Shown: piece by piece, positions 17,013-25,233 of the stretch
Numbering within the stretch: the first letter of the stretch is position 1
Layout: every line of letters starts with the position of its first letter
Assembly (NCBI RefSeq): GCF_018449545.1
Contig: NZ_JAAVUR010000004.1
Location: 334,570 to 398,569, forward strand
Reading direction: 5' to 3'
Origin: Granulicella sp. dw_53
Lineage (GTDB): Bacteria > Acidobacteriota > Terriglobia > Terriglobales > Acidobacteriaceae
DNA: 64,000 nucleotides
Made by a program: the position numbers and the translations under genes
Notes under the pieces: generated by a model
What the model was told of the DNA's origin: nothing
Seen by the model: the letters and a program-made list of their open reading frames with translations, nothing else
Database searches by the model: none

Positions 17013-18803
17013 TCATGGCGTTTCAGGCGAGAGAGCGGCCCTTTCAAGGAAGACACCACCTTCGCGAACCATAGTGAGGAGCATGACGCTTTGCAGTACT
17101 AACGCAGCATTCGCTTGATTAAAGTCTTTGGATTCGGCTATCCCATGCATCACAACATTTCTCAGATTGATACCGCGTTTATCGGTGTACAAGACCTTGA
17201 GAAACATCCACAATCGTTCATCGAGTGTGGCCTGCACTTTCTCGTTATGAAGTACATGGTCCATATTCTTGACCTCGAAGCCACCTTCTTCGTCGGTCTT
17301 GGTAATTGGAGCGTCCAGCAGCTTCAGAAGTTCTCGAAGACTGTTTTCTACCTGAGGGATCAACACATGAATGGCTTTCACATAGTCGGCATTCGCATAG
17401 GCGGCGAAGCCCTCTTCAAATAGCGATCGCCGCGTCTCTGGGATCAGGAGACAATCGAACAATCCCGGCACTTTGTGAAAGTCAGCCCGTCCGAATCTTT
17501 TCTTCCATTCTTCAATGCCGAACATAAAGAAACTTACATTGAGTTGCATCGCTTGCCTGTACTCCATGACGTGTCTTCCTTTCTGGCTCTTGTCGTAGGT
17601 ATCAACCGTCGCGACAGGTAGGCCGCCCTGACCAATGATGTTCACAGGGAATAGCCGATGAAAAAGCATGCCTTCTGACGCCGCCTCGAAATGAGCAACA
17701 ATCTCGTCAGGGTGAGGCGTACAACTCCACGCAAGCCGGAAGAGGGCACAGAATGGATCTTTATGATCGAGCTTTTCGGCAATCGACGTCTCGATATCAC
17801 TCATATCGAACTTTATTTCGACGCTATGTTCGTGCATTTCCTTAAACGCGCCTTTGCCTCGTTCCTCAAGCAGGCTCCGCACACGGTCTGCGTCACTCCG
17901 CAATCCCATGCGCAAATAGTCGTCTAGGACCGCGGAGATGTGATGAATGGCGATCATGGGTCTTTGATCAGTCGTCAACTTCAGAACTGCTTCTCCGTAC
18001 GCCAAGATTATCTTCTTTGATTGGTCGTACTCGCCGTGCGATTGACGGTAAAGGGCGAGTGCAGGGCCAGCCATCTTTAGCTGATGCAGGTCTTGCCGAT
18101 CAACCGCTTCCCAAAATCTCCATTCGAGCCCAGAGACGATTCGCTCGCGCTCTGCAGAACTGAGCCCAGAAAGTGAGATCAGCCGATCGAAGGGCGCAAA
18201 CCATCGACCCATATGATTTGGCTCAGCGCTGTCTGCGAATTCCATCATGAATGCGAAACCTTTGGAGAACAGTTCCTTCGATCGAAGCTGGAGAGAGAGT
18301 TGAATGCTACGAGTCCCCGCTTGAACAGATTCGTAGAACGCACGGTCCTTCGCCTCCGAAGCAGCGGTCAGATGGGCTTCCGCAGCCAAGAACCCGAAAC
18401 GGTGCAGATCCTCGCGCTGGGGCGACAGCTTTTTGCCTAATTCCCAAACAGCATCGGCAAAGCGCGCTCGCAGTTGCGGCCTCTTTAAGGTTGTGGCGAG
18501 TTCAGCCCAATTGTCAACATGCGATGCTGTCAAATCTGCAAGCTTTGGGTACTCTTCCACGCCTCGCCCAGCATCCGATTCGCTCTTGGGCGAGAAGATC
18601 GATCCCCACACATGTCGTTTCTTCCCATGCGCAAAAAAATCCAGTGGCGCAAGACTGCGCATGACGTCAAAAATAACGGTTTGCTCTGTATTTTGTCTCT
18701 GTAGCCTTTCGAAGATCTTGAAGTTGAGAATCAGAAGGTTGTGCTGCGCGAGTGTCCCCTCTTCCTCGTCAAGCCATCCTACGACTTCCTTTGAGACAGG
18801 CAT
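17013..18803 (-). CDS. DUF4209-like protein with C-terminal HEPN-type motif
   Basis: A 596-residue soluble protein, largely helical. The C-terminal part (about residues 480-590) resembles DUF4209: AIHVLIPQVENSLRELLKLL, later RLWMFLKVLYTDKRGINLRNVVMHG, where R-N-x3-H (about 548-554) matches the RNase-like HEPN motif R-x4-6-H. The long N-terminal part is unrecognised. HEPN proteins of this kind are often linked to defence or stress RNA cleavage, but nothing around it (YceI, SnoaL-like lipoprotein) is a defence gene. It is alone on the minus strand. Function is inferred with caution. Confidence 0.62.
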   Translation of the reverse strand: MPVSKEVVGWLDEEEGTLAQHNLLILNFKIFERLQRQNTEQTVIFDVMRSLAPLDFFAHGKKRHVWGSIFSPKSESDAGRGVEEYPKLADLTASHVDNWAELATTLKRPQLRARFADAVWELGKKLSPQREDLHRFGFLAAEAHLTAASEAKDRAFYESVQAGTRSIQLSLQLRSKELFSKGFAFMMEFADSAEPNHMGRWFAPFDRLISLSGLSSAERERIVSGLEWRFWEAVDRQDLHQLKMAGPALALYRQSHGEYDQSKKIILAYGEAVLKLTTDQRPMIAIHHISAVLDDYLRMGLRSDADRVRSLLEERGKGAFKEMHEHSVEIKFDMSDIETSIAEKLDHKDPFCALFRLAWSCTPHPDEIVAHFEAASEGMLFHRLFPVNIIGQGGLPVATVDTYDKSQKGRHVMEYRQAMQLNVSFFMFGIEEWKKRFGRADFHKVPGLFDCLLIPETRRSLFEEGFAAYANADYVKAIHVLIPQVENSLRELLKLLDAPITKTDEEGGFEVKNMDHVLHNEKVQATLDERLWMFLKVLYTDKRGINLRNVVMHGIAESKDFNQANAALVLQSVMLLTMVREGGVFLERAALSPETP

Positions 18804-18962
18804 GCAGACTCCTTCTTAGGCGTAACCATCAATCACTACAGTTTGCCGCGAGAATCCTACCAGTAGTTGCTGCTGATTCTCTGAAGGGCCACAGCCGCAC
18901 CCGGAAACAATACAAAACTCCCCACCTCTCGCGTATGCTGGCTCTCTCAGAGGGGAAACAAA

Positions 18963-19484
18963 ATGCATTATTCCAAAACTATCTTCAGCGCCCGCGCATG
19001 GACGGGATCAATTTGCATAGCCGCAACTCTGCTCGCAACAAGCTGCAACCACGCCACCACACCAGACACACACGCAAGCGAACAAACCCTCCGCGCCCTC
19101 GATAGCCAATGGTCAAAAGCAGCAGCCGCTCACGATCTCGATAGCACGGTAGCCTTCTACGCCGATGACGCCATACTCTTGCCTGCCGATGAACCGCTCG
19201 CTACCGGCAAGGCCGCCATTCGAGCCGCATGGACCAGCGCGCTGCCCGCATTCGAGACCATCTCCTGGGAGACCAGGACCATCGAGGTAGCGAACTCCGG
19301 CGAACTCGCCTACATCACAGGAGCCTGGAAAGCCACCACCAAAGGCCCCGACGGAACCTCCGTTCCATCCACAGGCAAGATAGTGGAGGTCTGGAAGAAG
19401 CAGGCCGACGGTCAATGGAAGTGCATCGTCGACACCTACAACGCAGACGCTCCAGCGAGCCCGCCACCAACCCCCACCAAATAG
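18963..19484 (+). CDS. SnoaL-like/DUF4440 lipoprotein
   Basis: A 173-residue protein with an N-terminal lipobox LLATSC (Cys at residue 28), so it is probably lipid-anchored. The mature part is a DUF4440/NTF2-like fold: LRALDSQWSKAAAAHDLDSTVAFYADDAILLPADEP followed by GKAAIRAAWTSAL and a C-terminal GKIVEVWKKQADGQWKCIVDTYNAD. The C-terminal tail is Pro-rich. Members bind small ligands or act in poorly defined enzymatic roles. It precedes an MFS gene by 95 bases in the same direction. Confidence 0.85.
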   Translation: MHYSKTIFSARAWTGSICIAATLLATSCNHATTPDTHASEQTLRALDSQWSKAAAAHDLDSTVAFYADDAILLPADEPLATGKAAIRAAWTSALPAFETISWETRTIEVANSGELAYITGAWKATTKGPDGTSVPSTGKIVEVWKKQADGQWKCIVDTYNADAPASPPPTPTK

Positions 19485-19579
19485 CAAACCAACCCAGTCG
19501 TCTACCATAAACAAGGTATGTTCCCTCCGGTAACGTACGGCTTCTCCACTGCGCAGTTCCGAAGGGAATCGACCGTTTC

Positions 19580-20797
19580 ATGATTCGTCGCCATCGTGCC
19601 CTCACCGTCGCGATCTTTGCTCTATCGCTTAGCGTCACCGCCCTGGACCGCAACCTTCTCGCCGCCGTGTGGCCGGTCCTTCAAACCCAACTCCATCTCA
19701 CCAACGCTCAATACGGCGTCATCGTCGCCGGCTTCTCCATCGCCTACGGCGTCTGCGCCCCCATCTCAGGTCTACTGGTGGACAGGTTCGGATTCACCAG
19801 AGTCGCCGCAATCGCCCTGGCGCTCTGGTCGATCGCTGGAATCGCCACCGCATTCGCCCCCAACTTCCACACTCTCCTCATCTGCCGAATCCTGCTCGGA
19901 TGCGCCGAGTCTGCATCCCTGCCAGCAGTAGCCAAGGCCTACGTCACCTTCCTAAGACCAGCCGAAAGAAGCATGGGAACCGCCGCCACACAGATCGCCC
20001 TAACCATCGGTGCCGTCAGCGCGACCCTGCTCGCCGGCAGCCTCACCGCAAAGTACGGCTGGCAGAGCACCTTCCTGCTCGCAGGTACTCTGGGCCTGCT
20101 CTGGATTCCCCTTTGGCTCCGAACCTCCACCTCCCAGCAGACCGAACTTCAAACTCTCCGCTCCGAAGACACCGCTATAGGAATGAAGCGGCTCCTCCGC
20201 GAACCTGGCCTCTGGGCTCTCATCGTCGCCACCTTGCTCCTCATGCCGCTCTACAGTCTTTGGACTAACTGGACCACGGTCTATCTGGTCCGCGAGCACG
20301 GCCTCTCCGCGTCCGAAGCAAACCTGCACTACGCCTGGATCCCTCCCATCCTCGCCATGCTCGGCGGCATCTCAGGCGGCTGGTTCGCCATGCAGAGCGC
20401 GCGCCGAGGCACACCCGTACAGAACGCCCGCTTCAAGGTATGCCTCTGGGCCTCCCTCGCTCTGCTGCTCACCGCGACCATCCCCGTCCTGCCAAACGCA
20501 GGCTGGGCCACCGCGGCCATCGGCATGAGCTTCTTCTGCACCCTCTGCATCAGCGTCAACACCTACGCGATGGCGCTGGATCTCTTCGGCACCTCCCACG
20601 CCAGCTTCGTCTTCTCCCTCCTGACCGCCAGCTACGGCCTCATGCAGACCGTCATCTCCCCCCTGATCGGCTCCTGGGTAGACCACCACAGCTTCAACGC
20701 CGTATGCCTCCTCGGCGCGCTATCTCCGCTCTGCGGAATCACGATCCTGTACGCCACCATCTTCAGAAGCAAATCACCCAGACAAATAGCAATTTGA
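19580..20797 (+). CDS. MFS transporter (ACS-like)
   Basis: A 405-residue major facilitator with twelve predicted helices. The N-terminus LDRNLLAAVWPVLQTQLHLTNAQYGVIVAGFSIAYGV is typical of the anion:cation symporter-like group, followed by GLLVDRFGFTRVAAIALALWS (loop 2-3) and CAESASLPAVAKAYVTFLRPAER. Such carriers import organic acids or sugar acids. The substrate is not predicted. The 3' end borders a dispersed repeat. Confidence 0.85.
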   Translation: MIRRHRALTVAIFALSLSVTALDRNLLAAVWPVLQTQLHLTNAQYGVIVAGFSIAYGVCAPISGLLVDRFGFTRVAAIALALWSIAGIATAFAPNFHTLLICRILLGCAESASLPAVAKAYVTFLRPAERSMGTAATQIALTIGAVSATLLAGSLTAKYGWQSTFLLAGTLGLLWIPLWLRTSTSQQTELQTLRSEDTAIGMKRLLREPGLWALIVATLLLMPLYSLWTNWTTVYLVREHGLSASEANLHYAWIPPILAMLGGISGGWFAMQSARRGTPVQNARFKVCLWASLALLLTATIPVLPNAGWATAAIGMSFFCTLCISVNTYAMALDLFGTSHASFVFSLLTASYGLMQTVISPLIGSWVDHHSFNAVCLLGALSPLCGITILYATIFRSKSPRQIAI

Positions 20798-20799
20798 AA

Positions 20800-20915
20800 A
20801 CCTGGCAAATCACAAAACCTGTCAAGCCCCAGAAGTCCGCATTAACCCCGCAAACACATAAAAACAAGCAGGATAATAAATAAAACAAAGTGGCATGTTA
20901 GTTATCGACCACTTG
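20800..20915 (-). repeat. Dispersed bipartite repeat, copy 1 (long spacer)
   Basis: Read on the minus strand it has box A (GATAACTAACATGCCACTTT, from about 20906) and box B (TGGGGCTTGACAG, near 20820-20832). The distance between TGCCAC and TTGACA is 64 bases, against 42 in the other three copies at 50575, 58034 and 61873. It lies just after the MFS gene. Confidence 0.6.
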
Positions 20916-20943
20916 ATAAAATAAAAACAGCAACAAAAAAGAG

Positions 20944-20970
20944 AACCCCGGCCATCCGGGGTTTCGCTCT
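20944..20970. terminator. Stem-loop terminator
   Basis: Perfect eight-base stem AACCCCGG/CCGGGGTT with loop CCAT, followed by TCGCTCTTT. It lies between the convergent MFS and glcF genes. Confidence 0.65.
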
Positions 20971-21118
20971 TTAACAAAACAAGGCGTAACCCAAGCCACT
21001 GCACGTATTTGGCCGCAAGCCATTTATTCAGAGGAATTTGGAGCAACCCACCGCCGACATCCCACTGAAAAGACTCGCGTTACGCCCAGGCAACGGGGGG
21101 CACCCCCCGGGCAACGGG

Positions 21119-22492
21119 CTACGCATCATGCGCCACGAAGAGATCCTTCTTCCCGCTAAGAAGCGTCCCCACCGAAACCTCGCGGATCGAGGCATCCAGC
21201 AACTCGACCATGTGGAACGCAGGCAGCGTCCTCTCCCCCCTGCGCCGCAGACCACTCATCAGTTGCAGCAGACATCCCGGATTCGCGGAGACAACCGCCT
21301 CAGCCCCGGTCGCCAGCAGGTTCCCGACCTTCCGGTCGCCAAGCTGCTGTGCAGGCTCCGGCTGCAGCAGGTTATAGACGCCAGCAGAACCGCAGCAAAG
21401 ACTCGGCTCCGCAATCTCCGCCACCTGCAGCCCGGGAATCCCGGCAAGCAAGTCCCGCGGCTGCTGATAAATCGCCTGCGCATGCCGCAGATGACACGCA
21501 TCGTGATACGCAATCTTCAACGGAAGCGGATGACGCGGAGCGATCGGCGGAAGCTCACACAGGATCTCCGTAATGTCCTTGCACTTCGCGGAGAACGCCC
21601 TCGCCCGCTCCGCCCACTGCGGATCGTCGCGCAGCAGATGGCCATACTCCTTCATCGTCGAGCCGCAACCGGCCGCGTTGATCACCACTGTCTCAACGTT
21701 CTCCCGCTCGAAGATCTCGATAATCCTTCGAGCCATCGCGGCAGCCTGCTCCTCCAGCCCGCTATGCACCATCAGCGCTCCGCAGCAAGGCTGGTCCTGC
21801 GGAGTGATCACCTCGCAGCCCTCCGCCGCGAGCACACGCGCAGTCGCCGCATTCACATGCGAAAAAAACACCTGCTGCACACATCCCGTCAGCATCCCAA
21901 CGCGCCGCCGAACCGCACCAACCGGAACAGCGCGCCCCGGCATCTTCCACGCAAACCGCGCTGGAACCGTAGGAAGCAAGGCCTCCATCGCCGCAAATCG
22001 CTTCGGAACAAGCTTCAGCAGCCCCGACCCGCGAACCAGAACCTGCAATCCCGACCTCTGATAGAGGAACAGCGGAGCAGCCATCATCCGCAGTCGCGCC
22101 GGATACGGAAACGTCGCAAACAGCATCCGCCGGAACAGAGAGTCCTCGGTCGAGCGCGGAATATTACGCTCCACCTGCGCCCGCGTATCTTCGATCAGTT
22201 TGCTGTACTGAACGCCCGAAGGACACGCTGTCATACACGCCATGCAGCCCAGGCAGTTGTCCATATGCAGGCGAAAGTTCTGGTCGAGAGGAGCCTTCCC
22301 CTCGCTCGCCTTCTGCATCATGTAAATGCGTCCACGAGGAGAATCCATCTCCTCGCCCCACAGCACGTACGTCGGACACGCAGGCAGGCAGAAGCCGCAG
22401 TGCACGCAATCCGCAAGCAGCTCCTTCTCCGGAGCATGATGCGGATCGAAGCTCGAAGGCAAAGGTGGTTCAATCTGAGTGAGATGAGACAT
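21119..22492 (-). CDS. glcF: Glycolate oxidase iron-sulfur subunit
   Basis: A 457-residue subunit with two 4Fe-4S motifs near the N-terminus: CVHCGFCLPACP (about residues 34-45) and CLGCMACMTACP (about 84-95). The C-terminal part has two CCG-type domains, seen as DQPCCGALMVHSG and PSLCCGSAGVYN, that are usual in heterodisulfide-reductase-like subunits. It passes electrons from the flavin subunits glcD/glcE to the respiratory chain. The start lies two bases after the glcE stop, so they are one operon. Confidence 0.92.
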   Translation of the reverse strand: MSHLTQIEPPLPSSFDPHHAPEKELLADCVHCGFCLPACPTYVLWGEEMDSPRGRIYMMQKASEGKAPLDQNFRLHMDNCLGCMACMTACPSGVQYSKLIEDTRAQVERNIPRSTEDSLFRRMLFATFPYPARLRMMAAPLFLYQRSGLQVLVRGSGLLKLVPKRFAAMEALLPTVPARFAWKMPGRAVPVGAVRRRVGMLTGCVQQVFFSHVNAATARVLAAEGCEVITPQDQPCCGALMVHSGLEEQAAAMARRIIEIFERENVETVVINAAGCGSTMKEYGHLLRDDPQWAERARAFSAKCKDITEILCELPPIAPRHPLPLKIAYHDACHLRHAQAIYQQPRDLLAGIPGLQVAEIAEPSLCCGSAGVYNLLQPEPAQQLGDRKVGNLLATGAEAVVSANPGCLLQLMSGLRRRGERTLPAFHMVELLDASIREVSVGTLLSGKKDLFVAHDA

Positions 22493-22494
22493 AG

Positions 22495-23706
22495 TTATAT
22501 TCCACCGACAAAACGGCCTGGATTGAGAATTCCATTGGGATCGAACCGCCGTTTGATCTCACGCGAAAGCGCAGAGACACCTTCAGCACTCCAAGGCGAA
22601 GCCGAAGCATCCAGTCCGCGCAGCACAGTAACGGACCCATCGCCGGCAGCAGTCACAGAAGCACGCAGAGCCACCAGAGCCTTCGCCGCAACGCCATCAG
22701 GAAACCGCGCGTACATGATCCCAGTCGCCTGCGTCACTGCAGAGCCACCCAAACGCACCACCTCCGAGGAGACGGAGGCAACAGCAGAAGGCAACATCGT
22801 AGCCTTCACAATCAAGCCACCAGCAGGAGCAAAGAGCTCCTCCCGAGCGCCAAACGGCTGGTCCTGTGAAACGAGAGAAGTCGCAACAACGCTCTCAGCG
22901 AGCCGATCGAGCGCCGCGACCTGCAGCGTAAGAACCTCAGGAAGCGTAGCAAGCTCGACGTCGAGCGCATAGCCTGCGGAACTGGCTCGAAGCTGGATCG
23001 CCTGGATACTAAGCTGCGAGTCGAGAACCTTCAGCATCAGCTCGCCAAGCGGCTCCGCAGCCTCTGACGAGAGAGACCACGAACGCGTCTGAGCCGGAAT
23101 CGGATGCAGCCGGAAAGTAACCTCCGTGATGACGCCCAACGTGCCGAACGCTCCCGTCATCAGCTTGTGCAGATCGTAACCCGCGACGTTCTTCACCACC
23201 TTGCCTCCGGACTTCGCGACCGTCCCATCGGCCAGCACCAGAGTCATGCCGATGATGAGGTCTCGCAAGCTGCCATACCTCAGCCGCAGCGCACCAGAGT
23301 CATTCGTGGCGATAATGCCTCCCACGGTCGCCGTCTCCGGCCACAACGGATCGAGCGCGACCCACTGTCCATGCGCCGCCAGCGTCCGCTGCATCGCAGC
23401 CCACGGCGTCCCCACGGCGACAGTCGCCGTAAGATCCTGCCAGCTATGCCCGCGCATCCCTGTCAGTCGCGCGGTCTCAAGCAAAATATTCGCTTGGACA
23501 GGATTGCCCCAGCCACGCTTGGTTCCAGCGCCGACGATCTCAATCGCCAGCTCTCTCTCGTTGGCATAACTCGTAATCGCCGCAACTTCTTCTGTGCTCT
23601 GCGGCGACACGACAATCTTCCCGTCGCGCTCGACCATCGAGGCAACGTTCAGCGACGCACCAAGCGAGGCACGAAGATCGTCGAAGCTGCTCAGCGCGGC
23701 CGTCAC
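22495..23706 (-). CDS. glcE: Glycolate oxidase FAD-binding subunit GlcE
   Basis: A 403-residue FAD-binding subunit. The PCMH-type fold is visible as VSPQSTEEVAAITSYANERELAIEIVGAGTKRGWG, followed by VGTPWAAMQRTLAAHGQWVALDPLWPETATVGGIIATNDSGALRLRYGSLRDLIIGM, the typical GlcE central region. The C-terminus ends FDPNGILNPGRFV. GTG 23706 follows the glcD stop codon with no gap. With GlcD and GlcF it oxidises glycolate or, in related complexes, lactate. Confidence 0.9.
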   Translation of the reverse strand: MTAALSSFDDLRASLGASLNVASMVERDGKIVVSPQSTEEVAAITSYANERELAIEIVGAGTKRGWGNPVQANILLETARLTGMRGHSWQDLTATVAVGTPWAAMQRTLAAHGQWVALDPLWPETATVGGIIATNDSGALRLRYGSLRDLIIGMTLVLADGTVAKSGGKVVKNVAGYDLHKLMTGAFGTLGVITEVTFRLHPIPAQTRSWSLSSEAAEPLGELMLKVLDSQLSIQAIQLRASSAGYALDVELATLPEVLTLQVAALDRLAESVVATSLVSQDQPFGAREELFAPAGGLIVKATMLPSAVASVSSEVVRLGGSAVTQATGIMYARFPDGVAAKALVALRASVTAAGDGSVTVLRGLDASASPWSAEGVSALSREIKRRFDPNGILNPGRFVGGI

Positions 23707-25176
23707 TTAGAAGAACTCTGCAACGCCCGCTGTCTCCAGCGGATGAGGAATGTAAGGTCCGCTCTTCTCGCCACAAAGACGCGTGCGCGGAAAGAGCTTA
23801 TCGGGATTCGCGATGTTGTGCGGATCGAAGGCATGTCGAACCAACTGCATGGTATCGAGATCAGGTTCACTGAACATATATCCCATCGCCTGCTGCTTCT
23901 CCTTGCCGACGCCATGTTCGCCCGTGATGGATCCTCCATGATCGACGCACAGATGCAGAATGCGATACGACAAATCGAGGGCAATCTCCTCCTGTCCCGG
24001 AATCGCCTGGTCATACAGCACCATGGGATGAAGGTTGCCATCGCCAGCATGGAAGACATTCGCCACGCGCAGCTGAACCTCAGTAGCCATGCGGCTGATC
24101 GCCTCCAGCACCACTGGCAGAGCAGTCCGTGGAATCACGCCATCCTGAACGATATAGTTCGGCGAGATGCGTCCCATCGCCGCGAAGGCCGCCTTACGCC
24201 CCTTCCAGATCAGTCCTCTCTCCTGCGCCGTCTGCGCCAGCCGAACCTCCCAAGCTCCATTCTTCTGGCAGAGCGCGGTCGCCTCCGCCATCTGCGCATT
24301 CACCTCAGCCTCAGGACCATCCAGCTCAACCAACAGCAGAGCCTCGCAGACAGGATAGTTAGGATGAACCGCCGCCTCCGAGGCCTTTGCCGAGAGCCTG
24401 TCCATCATCTCCAAGGCAGCAGGCAGCATTCCCGCAGCGATCACATCGGAGACCGCCTGAGCCGCGGCAGACGTCGAGTCGAACGCTGCCAGCAGCACCT
24501 GCACCGTCTCGGGCCGCTTCACGATGCGAAGCGTAATCTTCGTCGCAACACCCAAGGTTCCCTCCGACCCAACAAAGACTCCAGTCAGGTCGTATCCAGG
24601 CGCATCTGGAGCACTGGATCCGAACGTGGCGAGTTCGCCATTCGGCAGCACAACCTCCAGACTCAGGACGTGAGTCGTAGTAAAGCCGTACTTCAGACAG
24701 TGCGCTCCGCCGGCGTTCTCCGCCACGTTGCCGCCAATGGTGCACACAGTCTGCGAGGACGGATCGGGCGCATAGAAGTACCCATAAGCAGCCACGGCGT
24801 CCGTCACATGCGTGTTGATCACTCCCGGCTCAACAATGAGCCTCTGATTCGGGATATCGATCTCGAGGATGCGATTCATGCGAGCGAAGCTGATGACCAC
24901 TCCACCTTCCGCCGGTAATGCTCCCCCGCTGAGGCCAGTGCCTGCTCCGCGTGCGACAAAAGGAATTCGAAATTGGTCGCAGATGCGAACGACCGCCTGT
25001 ACCTGCTCCGTGCTGCGAGGCAGGACGACCGCGCCGGGAAGGGCGCGCATGTTGGTCAGTCCATCGCACTCGTAGGTCTGGAGCTGGTTCGTCGCGGTGA
25101 TCAAACCGCTCGGCAACGTAGCGCCTTCCACATCCACGGCAGCGCGTAAAGCATCCAAAATGGCCGAATTCAGCAT
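23707..25176 (-). CDS. glcD: Glycolate/lactate oxidase FAD subunit GlcD
   Basis: A 489-residue FAD-linked oxidase. The PCMH domain shows FVARGAGTGLSGGALPAEGGVVI (about 73-95), then APDPSSQTVCTIGGNVAENAGGAHCLKYG (about 136-164), the signature of GlcD. The C-terminal region has FHAGDGNLHP and GGSITGEHGVGKEK, where His residues are expected near the flavin. It catalyses oxidation of a 2-hydroxy acid to a 2-oxo acid. The permease upstream makes D- or L-lactate as likely a substrate as glycolate. Confidence 0.92.
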   Translation of the reverse strand: MLNSAILDALRAAVDVEGATLPSGLITATNQLQTYECDGLTNMRALPGAVVLPRSTEQVQAVVRICDQFRIPFVARGAGTGLSGGALPAEGGVVISFARMNRILEIDIPNQRLIVEPGVINTHVTDAVAAYGYFYAPDPSSQTVCTIGGNVAENAGGAHCLKYGFTTTHVLSLEVVLPNGELATFGSSAPDAPGYDLTGVFVGSEGTLGVATKITLRIVKRPETVQVLLAAFDSTSAAAQAVSDVIAAGMLPAALEMMDRLSAKASEAAVHPNYPVCEALLLVELDGPEAEVNAQMAEATALCQKNGAWEVRLAQTAQERGLIWKGRKAAFAAMGRISPNYIVQDGVIPRTALPVVLEAISRMATEVQLRVANVFHAGDGNLHPMVLYDQAIPGQEEIALDLSYRILHLCVDHGGSITGEHGVGKEKQQAMGYMFSEPDLDTMQLVRHAFDPHNIANPDKLFPRTRLCGEKSGPYIPHPLETAGVAEFF

Positions 25177-25233
25177 AGGAAATCATAGTACGTCAAAAAG
25201 ATACCCGCCAATCGGGCGGAAACAGTGGGTCGG

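Noticed and set aside
16913..17074. 53-codon plus-strand frame overlapping the end of the DUF4209-like gene
   Set aside because: It overlaps a long real gene by 60 bases, and the Shine-Dalgarno spacing is too short.
21038..22972. 644-codon plus-strand frame opposite glcF and glcE
   Set aside because: Product is Arg/His/Pro-rich without domains; it is a mirror of GC-rich coding sequence on the other strand.
23104..24918. 604-codon plus-strand frame opposite glcE and glcD
   Set aside because: Same reason; the minus-strand genes have clear GlcE and GlcD motifs.
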